A stretch of DNA of 46,831 bases from a bacterium (GCA_021372535.1 JAJFUH010000217.1:1-46831); one strand, 5' to 3'. Counted from the stretch's first letter, positions 1-8,398 are shown. Notes: a model not told the origin generated them from the sequence alone. Program-made: numbers and translations.

Positions 1-2
1 AA

Positions 3-473
3 TATAAGGAGCGGTACGGTACGCTCAAGGACATGCCCGGAACGGAGTGTATCAAAAACGACGAGCTTGTTGCGCTCGATATCGATATCCTTGTTCCGGC
101 AGCGTATGAACATACCATCAACGGGGATAATGCCGGAAACATTAAAGCTTCCATTGTCGCCGAAGCGGCGAATGCCGGTATTTCTTACGAGGCCAATAAA
201 ATTCTCCATGACCGCGGCATTCTCGTCATGCCCGATATTCTGGTCAATGCCGGCGGACTGGTGATATCGTATTTCGAATGGGTACAGGACAGGCAGGAAT
301 TTTTCTGGCAGACACTTGAGATCGAGGAACGGTTTCAGACCATTATGGTTTCCACATACCGTCAGCTCGATGCTGTCATGCACAAGGAAAAAATCAGCAT
401 GCGCACCGCAGCCCTCAAGCTCGGGATAGGGAGAATCGCAGAGGCGATGAAATACCGGGGTCTCTGCCCGTAA
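3..473 (+). CDS. Glu/Leu/Phe/Val dehydrogenase, C-terminal part (5' end outside window)
   Basis: Open from the left edge, so only the last ~156 codons are present. Glutamate dehydrogenases interconvert glutamate and 2-oxoglutarate using NAD(P). The visible part is the end of the Rossmann (cofactor) domain and the C-terminal helices: the family strings ILVPAA, IVAEAANAG, VMPDILVNAGG and SYFEWVQ are all present in the usual order. These motifs fit glutamate dehydrogenase better than leucine or phenylalanine dehydrogenase, but the catalytic lysine region lies outside the window. The frame stays open upstream of the first ATG (33), so that ATG is not the start. It is followed 59 bases later by the prenyltransferase gene on the same strand. 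Confidence 0.9.
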   Translation, partial: YKERYGTLKDMPGTECIKNDELVALDIDILVPAAYEHTINGDNAGNIKASIVAEAANAGISYEANKILHDRGILVMPDILVNAGGLVISYFEWVQDRQEFFWQTLEIEERFQTIMVSTYRQLDAVMHKEKISMRTAALKLGIGRIAEAMKYRGLCP

Positions 474-532
474 CGGGATACAATCCTTGACAATACCATG
501 GTTATAACGGTTCATAATCCCGGAGGTCGGCC

Positions 533-1402
533 ATGACAATCGGAGATCTGGCCGGATGTCTCCGGGTCAGGCAGTGGTCGAAAAACAGCCTGCTCTTTGC
601 GGCTCTCATTTTTGCCCGTCACGCTCATCAGGCGGATTACCTGTCACGGTCATCGATCGCGTTTATCCTCTTTTCGCTGATTACCGGAGCGGTGTATACC
701 CTCAACGATATTGTGGACATTGCAAAAGACCGTGAACATCCCCTGAAAAAAACCCGTCCCATAGCTTCAGGCCGTATCAGTATAAAAACCGCCTGGTTCA
801 TGGTTATCATATTGTTTGCCGCGTTAATTCCCCTGTCGTTTCTCTTTGATACCGGTTTTGGTCTGGCCGTGCTCGTTTATATCTTTTTACAGATCGCATA
901 CAGCGTTTTTTTAAAAAACGTTGTAATTCTCGATGTTTTTGTCATCAGCTTCGGTTTTCTCCTGAGGGTCATTGCGGGAGCGCTCGCGATTCATGTGGTG
1001 ATTTCGAACTGGATACTTGTCTGCACCATGCTGCTTGCTCTTTTCCTCGCGCTTTCAAAACGCCGGCACGAGCTTGTGCTCCTCGAAAACAACGCCGACT
1101 CTCACCGTCAGATTCTCAGGGAGTACAGTCCGTACCTTCTCGATCAGATGATCGGAATCGTGACCTCGGCAACGCTTGTGGCATACATGATCTTTACCCT
1201 TTCCGATGAGACGACAGCCAAATTCGGTTCAGGCATGATACTGACCGTGCCGTTTGTCCTGTATGGCATTTTCCGGTACCTGTATCTCGTGCATCAGAAA
1301 AAGGTCGGAGGCCAGCCCGAGGAAGTGCTTCTGTCTGATATTCCTCTTCAACTCGATATTCTCGGGTACGGAATTGCCGCCCTGATAGTCATTTATTTCT
1401 GA
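533..1402 (+). CDS. UbiA-family prenyltransferase, DPPR synthase-like
   Basis: A 289-residue integral membrane protein with about eight hydrophobic segments. The aspartate-rich motif NDIVDIAKDREHP (around residues 59-71), followed by KKTRPIASG, binds the Mg-diphosphate group in UbiA enzymes. The opening RVRQWSKN and the HPLKKTRPIASG spacing are most like decaprenyl-phosphate phosphoribosyltransferase (DPPR synthase), which moves phosphoribose onto a polyprenyl phosphate. The exact substrate is inferred. Start: a GGAGG at 521-525 sits just before ATG 533. It lies in line with the dehydrogenase gene upstream and an inositol-monophosphatase-family gene downstream. A link to polyprenyl-linked sugar metabolism is possible but not shown. 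Confidence 0.85.
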   Translation: MTIGDLAGCLRVRQWSKNSLLFAALIFARHAHQADYLSRSSIAFILFSLITGAVYTLNDIVDIAKDREHPLKKTRPIASGRISIKTAWFMVIILFAALIPLSFLFDTGFGLAVLVYIFLQIAYSVFLKNVVILDVFVISFGFLLRVIAGALAIHVVISNWILVCTMLLALFLALSKRRHELVLLENNADSHRQILREYSPYLLDQMIGIVTSATLVAYMIFTLSDETTAKFGSGMILTVPFVLYGIFRYLYLVHQKKVGGQPEEVLLSDIPLQLDILGYGIAALIVIYF

Positions 1403-1495
1403 ATTGATCGAAAGCCGGGGATTATGGCATTCCGGCCCTATCGACACTGAAATATCCGTAATGTTGCCCGTACTATTATATTAAGGATTGTACCC

Positions 1496-2317
1496 ATGAC
1501 GACGTGCCCTGAAAATGAATACCATGATCTGTATGAAACCCTCTGCGCCGCCGCACGTCTCGGAGGATCGATTCTCCGGGAACATTTCGGGAAGCAGAAA
1601 GACATTATGTATAAAGGGAGAATAAATCCTGTAACGAATGTCGATCTCCAGTCCGAAAAAGCAATAATCGACCTCATCAAATCCCGTTATCCGGATCATG
1701 ATATCATTACCGAGGAATCGCACATCGAGCTCATGGGTTCTCCGTTTCGATGGATCATCGATCCGCTGGACGGTACGGTGAATTATGCCCATGATTATCC
1801 GTTCGTTTCCGTCTCGGTAGCCCTCGAGATCGATGGTCGGCTGGAAATCGGAGCGGTATTCGACCCGGTGCGCGAGGAATTTTTCTCCGCGCGGCGCGGG
1901 CATGGCGCACAGTGCAACGGCAAGCCGATCTCCGTCTCGAAGATCGATTCGCTCGAAAAAAGCCTTCTGGCGACGGGATTTTCATACGATATCAGGGAAA
2001 ACCCATACAACAATCTGGCGCATTTCAGTCATCTTATCATGTCCGTGCAGGGAATACGCCGTGACGGATCGGCGGCGCTCAATCTCTGTTACAGCGCCAT
2101 GGGACGGTTCGACGGTTACTGGGAATTGAGCATATCGCCGTGGGACATTGCCGCCGGGACGCTTATAACCACCGAGGCAGGGGGTACGGTTACCAATCTC
2201 AGGGGCGAGCCGCTCTCGATCTATATGAATCAGATTGTGGCAACAAACGGGAAGATTCATGACGAACTTGTCGGCCACATCCGTCATGTCGATCGCGAAC
2301 AGTATAACATGACCTGA
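1496..2317 (+). CDS. Inositol monophosphatase family protein
   Basis: A 273-residue soluble phosphatase of the IMPase/FIG superfamily, which removes phosphate from inositol-1-phosphate or related sugar phosphates using Mg ions. The metal-binding signatures are intact: TEESH (about residues 67-71), WIIDPLDGTVNYAH (about 85-98) and, late in the protein, SPWDIAAGTLITTEAGG. Length matches SuhB-type enzymes. An AAGGA at 1483-1487 is followed eight bases later by ATG 1496. Substrate cannot be read from sequence; inositol-1-P, histidinol-P and fructose-1,6-bisP enzymes share these motifs, and a HisN-like role is conceivable because other histidine genes lie 6-14 kb away. It follows the DPPR-synthase-like gene by 93 bases. 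Confidence 0.9.
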   Translation: MTTCPENEYHDLYETLCAAARLGGSILREHFGKQKDIMYKGRINPVTNVDLQSEKAIIDLIKSRYPDHDIITEESHIELMGSPFRWIIDPLDGTVNYAHDYPFVSVSVALEIDGRLEIGAVFDPVREEFFSARRGHGAQCNGKPISVSKIDSLEKSLLATGFSYDIRENPYNNLAHFSHLIMSVQGIRRDGSAALNLCYSAMGRFDGYWELSISPWDIAAGTLITTEAGGTVTNLRGEPLSIYMNQIVATNGKIHDELVGHIRHVDREQYNMT

Positions 2318-2340
2318 GCTTCTATCCCGATCGATAATTG

Positions 2341-2494
2341 AACGCGGATTCACGCGGATCGAGCGGATTTACGCGGATTCGTTTTTTATATATATATTCT
2401 TTTGATGTTATCGATTAATTGTCACTAAAGATAGTATTAATAATCTATTATGTATCTTTGTGCCTTTGTGTCTTCGTGTCTTCGTGTCTTCGTA
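2341..2494 (+). repeat. Composite intergenic repeat, copy A
   Basis: About 150 bases. The left end carries four tandem units of the type ACGCGGAT/GCGGATT (2341-2380), the middle is AT-rich, and the right end is a tandem TTTGTGTCTTCGTGTC run (2457-2494). It matches the reverse complement of copy B at 3671-3802 end to end, with about the same order and spacing, so the two form an inverted pair around the DUF362 gene. No coding potential. Similar CGCGGAT and TTCGTGTC runs recur between genes in many environmental bacterial genomes (general knowledge); what moves them is not known to me. Confidence 0.75.
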
Positions 2495-2585
2495 GTTGAA
2501 TAATTTCATGAATATTCCGGGATAGATAAACAAAGTCCGTTTTGACGATAACCACCATATATCACCATTCTGGAAAGGTTTTTCA

Positions 2586-3656
2586 GTGAACCGCTCACGT
2601 GTATCAGTATTCGGAACATCCCCGGCGACAGTGCTCGATGATTACGGCAAACTCATGCGCAAGGCATCATACACCGGTACGGTGAAGCCGGGAGATGAGA
2701 CTGTGCTCGCTGTCGACCTCTCGTGGCATCACTTTTTCCCCTCGGTCTCGACAACGCCGTGGCAGCTCGACGGAGTCCTGAAGACGCTCATCGATGACGG
2801 ATTCGCGCCGGAACGGCTGAGCGTCTGTTACGGATGGCGGGATGGCGTCTCGACAAAAAAGGGAGAGGTGTTCAACCGGTTTGTGCCCGTACTCGAGCGG
2901 TACGGCATCGGCGCCTTTCACTTGAGCGAGGGGGAACGATGGATACGGTACGAGCCCAAAACAGCTCTGCGTATACTGCCGGAGATTTTCCCCGAAGGGA
3001 TATACATTCCCGAAAGGCTGTCGGGAAAATCGGTCATCCTTCTCCCCACTATGAAAACCGAGGCGCTCTCGATAATCGCCGGGGCTCTATACACATGCTT
3101 CGAGACGCTGTTCGACAGGAACAGCACCCGGGCATACGGGGCATTTCACGAAGCGCTTGCCGATGCCTTCACAATAGCCGGAGATGTATTCGGAGGGATT
3201 TTCACGGTCATGGACGGCGTTTTTACCGGCGAGGGACCCGGACCGCTCAGCTACATGCCCAACGAGCGGAATCTTCTGCTTGCCTCGTCCGATCCCGTGG
3301 CGCTCGATGCGGTCGCAGCGTTCCTCATGGGCATCGACCCGCTGTCGATTCCGTTTATAAGGCTTGCACACGAGGACGGCCTCGGAACGGGGGATTTGAA
3401 TGTTATCGATATTGACGGGGAAGATATCTCCTCAGTCCGTTTTGCCATGAATACCGGGAAAACCGGAATGGATACCCGCCTGCGCCTGCTGGAAAAGGGT
3501 CTCGCGGGGTCGCTTCTCCGCCCTCTTGCGCGGATTCTGACCGTTATGTACAGCGATTTCCACTGGTATGTCCGAATCGGCGAGAAGCGGATCAGAACCA
3601 CCATGAAAGGTGAGTGGCTGAAAGTGTTTGAAGGATACCGGAAAAAAACCGGATGA
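2586..3656 (+). CDS. DUF362 domain-containing protein
   Basis: A 356-residue protein without membrane segments or a signal peptide. The stretch SSDPVALDAVAAFLMGIDP (about residues 235-253), followed by GLGTGDL, is the typical DUF362 core. DUF362 is often found in proteins with iron-sulfur clusters, but no cysteine cluster is visible here, so this is the cofactor-free form. Its function is not known. The start is a GTG at 2586, preceded by GGAAAGG (2572-2578) at good spacing. It stands alone between two inverted copies of a composite repeat, and the next gene downstream (PHP domain) is convergent. Confidence 0.75.
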   Translation: MNRSRVSVFGTSPATVLDDYGKLMRKASYTGTVKPGDETVLAVDLSWHHFFPSVSTTPWQLDGVLKTLIDDGFAPERLSVCYGWRDGVSTKKGEVFNRFVPVLERYGIGAFHLSEGERWIRYEPKTALRILPEIFPEGIYIPERLSGKSVILLPTMKTEALSIIAGALYTCFETLFDRNSTRAYGAFHEALADAFTIAGDVFGGIFTVMDGVFTGEGPGPLSYMPNERNLLLASSDPVALDAVAAFLMGIDPLSIPFIRLAHEDGLGTGDLNVIDIDGEDISSVRFAMNTGKTGMDTRLRLLEKGLAGSLLRPLARILTVMYSDFHWYVRIGEKRIRTTMKGEWLKVFEGYRKKTG

Positions 3657-3670
3657 TTCATAAATTTTTT

Positions 3671-3802
3671 ACCACGAAGACACAAAGACACAAAAAATAC
3701 ATAAGATATTATTTATACTACCATTAGCAATTATCAATCGCTTATGTCTAAAAGACATAACAAATCCGGGAAATTCCGTACAATCCGCGTAAATCCGCGT
3801 TC
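3671..3802 (-). repeat. Composite intergenic repeat, copy B (inverted relative to copy A)
   Basis: Read on the minus strand it starts with GAACGCGGATTTACGCGGAT, runs through an AT-rich middle (TATAAATAATATCTTATGTA) and ends in TTTGTGTCTTTGTGTCTTCG. This is the same architecture as copy A at 2341-2494. Together the copies flank the DUF362 gene in opposite orientation. The right end reaches to within about 25 bases of the PHP gene's stop codon. Confidence 0.75.
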
Positions 3803-3827
3803 TATTACATTTTCCGATAAATCGGAG

Positions 3828-4559
3828 CTAACCCGCAGCATCGACCCCCAGAAATTCAGCGGTGCTTTCGAGCGTTCTGTTGACTATCGTCAGGCTGTCG
3901 GGCCCGAACGGTTCCAGAAACGCCGCGGCGAGAGCGAAATCCCCCATCTCGGTGAACACGTGACCGTCCGAATTCACCGCAAGCGGCGTGCCTTTACGGC
4001 GCGCGTGGTCGAGCATCTCGGAGAGCCAGTCGAGATTGACCTTATCCATTTTCAGGTGCGAGTTGTTGATTTCGAGCGCTGTGCCGGTTTCCGTCGCAAC
4101 ATCGGTCAGCTCGTCGAAATCGACCGGGAGCGTGCTGTAATAAGGGTGAGTGATGATCTTGAGCGCGGGATAGTTACGCATGGCGTTGACCAGCGCCCGG
4201 GTATTGATCTCTTTACCCGGACTGGACGCGAAGGCGTCATGGGGGTGAAGCCCTGCCAGGATGGCTTCATACCGGTAACCCGGGAACTCCGGCAGGTCAA
4301 GCTCGCCCCCGGCGCTCATGACCGAAGCCTCGATTCCCTTGAACACCCTGATACCGTCTATTACGCGCGGAATACGCCTGAGCAGCACCGAGAAATGGGC
4401 TCGCGGTGTATCGAGCGCGGGACCATGGTCGGTAAGCGCAAAGCCCCGTAATCCCCTGTTACGTATAATGGACACGATTTCAAGCAGTGTGTGAAATCCG
4501 CATGTGCTCCGTATGGAATGGACATGAAGATCGCATTCGAATATACCGGTGGGTTTCAT
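3828..4559 (-). CDS. PHP-domain metal-dependent phosphoesterase (YcdX-like)
   Basis: A 243-residue PHP-fold protein. Metal-binding histidines and acids appear in family order: CDLHVHS (about residues 9-15), LTDHGPA (about 42-48), KGIEAS (about 74-79), AGLHPHD, ITHPYY, ALEINNSHL and VNSDGH. PHP domains hydrolyse phosphate esters with two or three bound metals; the nearest known relatives are YcdX-type phosphatases and the PHP class of histidinol phosphatases. A histidinol-phosphate role is tempting given the his genes upstream but is unproven. No strong ribosome-binding site is seen before ATG 4559. It is the last gene of the long minus-strand block, about 100 bases after glyS. Confidence 0.85.
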   Translation of the reverse strand: MKPTGIFECDLHVHSIRSTCGFHTLLEIVSIIRNRGLRGFALTDHGPALDTPRAHFSVLLRRIPRVIDGIRVFKGIEASVMSAGGELDLPEFPGYRYEAILAGLHPHDAFASSPGKEINTRALVNAMRNYPALKIITHPYYSTLPVDFDELTDVATETGTALEINNSHLKMDKVNLDWLSEMLDHARRKGTPLAVNSDGHVFTEMGDFALAAAFLEPFGPDSLTIVNRTLESTAEFLGVDAAG

Positions 4560-4660
4560 CTGTTGTAGTGTAATCGTAATTCCTTTCTGTTCTGCGCACT
4601 TCCATAAAAAAACCTTGGTCTGTCACATCATGCCCATAATCCGGGCTGATTACCCCTTCC

Positions 4661-6031
4661 TTATTCCACATACGTTTCTTCGAGTACATCGACCGTTTCC
4701 GGGCGCTTATAGTTAATCATGGCGTCCCTGATCATGGATTTCAGGTCGGAAATTCTGACCCGTGACTGAACCATGCTGTCACGGTCGCGGACAGTGACCG
4801 TATCATCCTCGCGTGTCTGGGAATCGATGGTGATACAGTACGGCGTTCCCGCTTCATCCATGCGACGGTAACGGCGCCCGATCGATCCGCCTTCGTCGTA
4901 GAATACGGGGAATTCGCTCTTGAGCTCCTGGTGGATTTCATGGGCGCGCTCCGACATGCCGTCACGTTTTACGAGGGGGAAGACCGCCGCCTTGATCGGC
5001 GCCACGAGCGGGGAGATGCGCATGACTATGCGGTTTTCGGTTTCGCCGGGCTCTTCCTCGTAGGCATCCGTGAGAACTTCGAGCATGGTCCGGTCGACAC
5101 CCGCCGATGTTTCAATGATATAGGGGATAAAACGCTCGTTGTTTTCCTGGTCGAAATAACTCATGTCCTTGCCGGAGAACTCGGTGTGCCGTTTGAGGTC
5201 GAAATCGGTCCTGTTGTGCACACCCTCGAGCTCCGACCAGCCGAAGGGGAAACGGTACTCGATATCAAAGGCCGATTTGGCGTAATGAGCCAGCTCGTCC
5301 GGGCCGTGCTCGTGCCACCGGATGCGTTCGGGACGGATTCCGAGACGGAGGTGGAAATTCCACCGCTGCATGCGCCAGTAATCCATCCACGAGTCAGCAG
5401 TCTCAGGCTTGACAAAGAACTGCATCTCCATCTGCTCGAACTCGCGCGACCGGAAAATAAAGTTTCCCGGCGTTATCTCGTTGCGGAATGCCTTGCCGAC
5501 CTGAGCGATTCCAAAAGGAATTTTCTGGCGGGACGCATTGAGCACATTGAGAAAGTTGACATAGATTCCCTGGGCTGTTTCGGGACGGAGATAGGCGATG
5601 GAAGCCGAATCTTCCACCGGGCCGATATGGGTCTTGAACATGAGGTTGAACTGACGGACATCGGTGAGCTCGCCACCGCATTCGGGACACTTGGTAGTAT
5701 CGATCTGGTCGGCCCGGAACCGCCGTTTGCATTCCTTGCAGTCGACCATGGGATCATGGAATCCCTCGACATGCCCCGATGCTTCCCAGACGCGGGGGTG
5801 CATGATGATGGAGGCGTCGATGCCCTCGATGTTTTCATTCTCCTGGACCATCGCCTTCCACCAGAGCCGCTTGATGTTGTTCTTAACCTCGACTCCGAGG
5901 GGGCCGAAATCCCAGCAGGCCGACTGGCCGCCATATATCTCGGATGACTGGAAAATGAACCCGCGCCGTTTGCACAGGCTCATGAGTTTTTCCATTTTCA
6001 CCGGTGTCTTGTTCGTATGCTGCTTTGCCAT
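4661..6031 (-). CDS. glyS: Glycine--tRNA ligase (dimeric, single-subunit type)
   Basis: A 456-residue class II aminoacyl-tRNA synthetase that charges tRNA-Gly. It is the alpha2 type of many bacteria, archaea and eukaryotes, not the alpha2beta2 GlyQ/GlyS type usual in Proteobacteria. Visible motifs are MSLCKRRGFIFQSSEIYGG at the N terminus, CKECKRRF and CPECGGELT (a zinc-ribbon-like insertion, about residues 97-120), RPETAQGIYVNF (motif 2 region), RSREFEQMEMQFF, and a C-terminal anticodon-binding domain from about residue 345. Start ATG 6031 is preceded by GGAGG with a four-base spacer. It lies 184 bases downstream of recO and may have its own promoter. Confidence 0.96.
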   Translation of the reverse strand: MAKQHTNKTPVKMEKLMSLCKRRGFIFQSSEIYGGQSACWDFGPLGVEVKNNIKRLWWKAMVQENENIEGIDASIIMHPRVWEASGHVEGFHDPMVDCKECKRRFRADQIDTTKCPECGGELTDVRQFNLMFKTHIGPVEDSASIAYLRPETAQGIYVNFLNVLNASRQKIPFGIAQVGKAFRNEITPGNFIFRSREFEQMEMQFFVKPETADSWMDYWRMQRWNFHLRLGIRPERIRWHEHGPDELAHYAKSAFDIEYRFPFGWSELEGVHNRTDFDLKRHTEFSGKDMSYFDQENNERFIPYIIETSAGVDRTMLEVLTDAYEEEPGETENRIVMRISPLVAPIKAAVFPLVKRDGMSERAHEIHQELKSEFPVFYDEGGSIGRRYRRMDEAGTPYCITIDSQTREDDTVTVRDRDSMVQSRVRISDLKSMIRDAMINYKRPETVDVLEETYVE

Positions 6032-6119
6032 GTATCCTCCGTCCGTGTATTGTACTATAAACTATTGTTATCAACCATTCAGGATGATTAGTGATAATGA
6101 TTCGCCATAAAGGTACGGA

Positions 6120-6147
6120 GTAGGGGTAATTCATGAATTACCCCTAC
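6120..6147. repeat. Perfect 28-bp palindrome
   Basis: The arm GTAGGGGTAATTCA (6120-6133) is followed directly by its exact reverse complement (6134-6147), with no loop. It lies between recO and glyS. Similar GTAGGGGC...GCCCCTAC palindromes occur as dispersed repeats in many bacterial genomes (general knowledge). It could act as a weak terminator or an RNA-processing hairpin after recO, but no uridine run follows on either strand. Confidence 0.7.
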
Positions 6148-6178
6148 AATAATACTATTACATCGGTCAGGAAAAAAA

Positions 6179-6219
6179 TCCGCGAAAATCGTCCTGATCT
6201 GCGAAAATCCGCGTTCTAT
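6179..6219 (-). repeat. Partial copy of the CGCGGAT-type repeat at the recO 3' end
   Basis: On the minus strand it reads TAGAACGCGGATTTTCGCAG followed by a diverged second unit. It shares the CGCGTTCTAT edge (plus strand) with copy B at 3671-3802. The TAG stop codon of recO (6216-6218) lies within the repeat edge, so insertion of the repeat may have set the end of recO. The TTCGTGTC half is absent. Confidence 0.55.
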
Positions 6220-7013
6220 CGGGTTTTGTGTTCGGACCGGATCAGTTCCCCTTCAGGAAATTTCCTCAGGAACGCGAGCGATTTTATCGGTCTCGATGTT
6301 CCGGAATGGTAGGCGAGAAACTGGAGGATGGTCTTTTCGACCTCCTGCCGCTGGCTGCCGCTTATGCTGAGTCTCGGCAGTTCTCCGGCTTCCGCGTCGA
6401 GAAGGCTCTTCATGATCATGAGCGCGCCGGCGCTTACCCTGAACCCGTACCGGTCCTCAGCCGGAGCGCAGGAACACAGCACACCGCCATCCGAAAAGCT
6501 GAAGAACACCGAGGAACTCCTGGGCCGTTTTCCGCACCTGACGCAGGCATCGAGCAGGGGCCGGTAACCGGTCGCCGAAAGGAGGCGCATCATGAACCGC
6601 CAGAGATGTTTGTCGGCATCTTTTTTTGCGCTCGCCTCGAGATCGCCGAGGGATTCGACGAGTAATCCGAATGTTCCGGCCGAGACATCCTCCTCCGCCG
6701 TGTGGGTCTGGGTTGTTTCAATCATGCATGAAGCGATCGCGAGGAGTTTCAGGTCATCCTTTATCCGTGAGTAATCGTTATCGATCTCCGTATTTGCAAG
6801 TGTCTGTATATCGCGTGTATCTTTCTGATAATAAATGCATTGTATCAACGTCACCGGTTCGAGCGATGCCCCGAATCTGCTTTGGGGACGGCGCGCTCCT
6901 TTTGCCATCACCTTGACGAGGCCATAGTGTTCGGTTATGAATGTGACAAGCTTCGAGGAATTGGACATCCTCATGGTTTTCGACACTATGGCCCGGGTTG
7001 AACGAAGTCCCAT
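6216..7013 (-). CDS. recO: DNA repair protein RecO
   Basis: A 265-residue protein of the RecFOR recombination pathway, which loads RecA onto SSB-coated single-stranded DNA. The N-terminal OB-fold starts with STRAIVSKTMRMSNSSKLVTF (split across residues 4-24) and includes VMAKGARRPQSRF (about 35-47). A CVRCG (about residue 158) pairs with a later CSC to form the usual zinc site. Length is normal for RecO. ATG 7013 shares one base with the TGA stop of the DUF502 gene (TGATG), so translation is probably coupled. The stop codon lies in a CGCGGAT repeat edge, so the last residues may not be native to the family. Confidence 0.93.
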   Translation of the reverse strand: MGLRSTRAIVSKTMRMSNSSKLVTFITEHYGLVKVMAKGARRPQSRFGASLEPVTLIQCIYYQKDTRDIQTLANTEIDNDYSRIKDDLKLLAIASCMIETTQTHTAEEDVSAGTFGLLVESLGDLEASAKKDADKHLWRFMMRLLSATGYRPLLDACVRCGKRPRSSSVFFSFSDGGVLCSCAPAEDRYGFRVSAGALMIMKSLLDAEAGELPRLSISGSQRQEVEKTILQFLAYHSGTSRPIKSLAFLRKFPEGELIRSEHKTR

Positions 7014-7672
7014 CAGTCCGACCTGTCAATCAAACTCGATATTTCAGGGAAAACCGTGCCGGCGCTCATGATAAGCTTCATCGCGTCTTCGATACTTATG
7101 GCGAGCGTAATAAGATCATCATCGGGAACAATAACCACCATACCCGAGGTCGGATTGGGTGTTGTGGGAATAAACACGCAGCTTGCACTTTTACCCAGTC
7201 GATCGCAGAACGGTCCGGAACAGTGATTGGTGACAAATCCCACAGAATAAATACCTTTTCGGGGGTATTCCACGATTACAGCCCTCTCGAAAAGAATTCC
7301 GCCGCCTTTTCCAAATGCATCGGCAAGCTGCCGAATCGCAAGGTAAACGCGGTTAACCAGCGGGATATAGTTTATTGCCCGTTCCCATATCTCGAAAATT
7401 TTTCTGCCGGCGTAATGACGGACCGACATACCGATGATGATAATTACAATGACGAGCGTCAGAGCACCCAGGCCGGGCAGGGATTTTTTCCCCAACGGCT
7501 CAAACAGGTACCGGGCATAAAATTTCCCCAGGATGCCGTCAAAAATTACAAACAGCCGCTGTATTATCCAGATCGACAGCGCGGTCGGAGCGAGAACGAG
7601 TAATCCTGTGGTGAAGTAGTTTCTCAATCTCAGAAGAAAAGGACTTTTATTTTTTGTTTCTTTACCGGGCAT
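7013..7672 (-). CDS. DUF502 membrane protein
   Basis: A 219-residue protein with two strong membrane segments, about residues 15-35 (FTTGLLVLAPTALSIWIIQ) and 53-73 (LGALTLVIVIIIIGMSV). These are followed by a soluble part with the DUF502 signatures INYIPLVNRVY and FIPTTPNPTSGMVVIVP. The family is widespread in bacteria and plants, but its biochemical role is unknown to me. The gene overlaps the FtsB-like gene upstream by 11 bases and touches recO downstream (TGATG), so all three are probably made from one transcript. Confidence 0.88.
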   Translation of the reverse strand: MPGKETKNKSPFLLRLRNYFTTGLLVLAPTALSIWIIQRLFVIFDGILGKFYARYLFEPLGKKSLPGLGALTLVIVIIIIGMSVRHYAGRKIFEIWERAINYIPLVNRVYLAIRQLADAFGKGGGILFERAVIVEYPRKGIYSVGFVTNHCSGPFCDRLGKSASCVFIPTTPNPTSGMVVIVPDDDLITLAISIEDAMKLIMSAGTVFPEISSLIDRSD

Positions 7673-7997
7673 CTTTTTTCCCCGTCTGACCGCTGTCGGG
7701 AAGGGAAATTTTAAAAATTTCCTCCCCTTTCTTTATCATGCCGTATTCACGGCGTGCAATTTCCTCGATGTAGGTAGAATCGCTGAGGAGACGTTTCCGT
7801 TCGAGGAGCAGCGCTTCCTTTTTAATCAATGCTTCCTTAAGAACTTTCTCTTCCTTATGTTTCATCCTGATAAAACGCATGATATCGGTGATGTTTCTGC
7901 AGGAGTTATAAAAAAAATACACCGTCACAATAACGATGACGGATACGATCACATACCATCCCGGTTTCCGATTTCTTTGACGTTTCAGAGCAGTCAT
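7662..7997 (-). CDS. FtsB/DivIC-family septum formation initiator
   Basis: A 111-residue bitopic protein with a basic N terminus (RQRNRK), one membrane helix at about residues 13-30, and a coiled coil (about 38-75, rich in K, E and L). It ends in SDSTYIEEIARREYGMIKKGEEIF, which is the family hallmark (IE.IAR...gm...GE). FtsB/DivIC proteins join FtsL and FtsQ/DivIB in the divisome and help activate septal wall synthesis. It starts 11 bases after the hisI stop and overlaps the next gene, so division, DUF502 and recO functions are transcribed with histidine biosynthesis. Confidence 0.85.
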   Translation of the reverse strand: MTALKRQRNRKPGWYVIVSVIVIVTVYFFYNSCRNITDIMRFIRMKHKEEKVLKEALIKKEALLLERKRLLSDSTYIEEIARREYGMIKKGEEIFKISLPDSGQTGKKDAR

Positions 7998-8008
7998 AAG
8001 TACCGCAA

Positions 8009-8398
8009 TCAGTTTTTGTATACATCGTCAGGATCGAATACACGCTGAGCCACAATGGTAAATGAACCATCCTTCGGATCGATAGTACGGTAGAAGCACG
8101 ACCTGTACCCCTTGTGGCAGGCAGCTCCGTGCCCCTGTGAGGTTACCCTGAAAAGGAGACAGTCCGCGTCGCAATCCACGAAAACTTTCCGCACCACCTG
8201 TGTGTTGCCGGAGCGTTCCCCCTTGACCCACAGTTCCTGCCGCGACCGCGACCAGTATGTCATCACGCCGGTTTCGAGGGTTTTTTTCAGGCTTTCAAGG
8301 TTCATCCAGGCGAACATCAGGACATCGCCGGTTTCATCGTCCTGGGTAATGACCGGGACAAGGCCCTTTTCATCGAATTTTATGGTTTCAATGTCCAA
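8009..8398 (-). CDS. hisI: Phosphoribosyl-AMP cyclohydrolase
   Basis: A 129-residue enzyme for the third step of histidine synthesis, opening the adenine ring of phosphoribosyl-AMP. The metal-binding pieces are all present: a DCDADC motif (about residues 75-80) and CHKGYRSCF (about 94-102), together with MFAWMN and TYWSRSRQELW. Only the HisI half is present; the HisE pyrophosphohydrolase domain that is often fused behind it is missing. The start is TTG 8398, which has an AAGGAG seven bases upstream. It lies between the HepT toxin gene and the FtsB-like gene. Confidence 0.95.
   Translation of the reverse strand: MDIETIKFDEKGLVPVITQDDETGDVLMFAWMNLESLKKTLETGVMTYWSRSRQELWVKGERSGNTQVVRKVFVDCDADCLLFRVTSQGHGAACHKGYRSCFYRTIDPKDGSFTIVAQRVFDPDDVYKN

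Noticed and set aside
2341-2494. Possible CRISPR array from the tandem CGCGGAT and TTCGTGTC units
   Set aside because: Units are under 12 bases with almost no spacers, so there is no repeat-spacer architecture.
4931-5947. A 338-codon open frame on the plus strand
   Set aside because: Antisense to glyS, whose product matches the family along its whole length; the long frame follows from the codon bias of the real gene.
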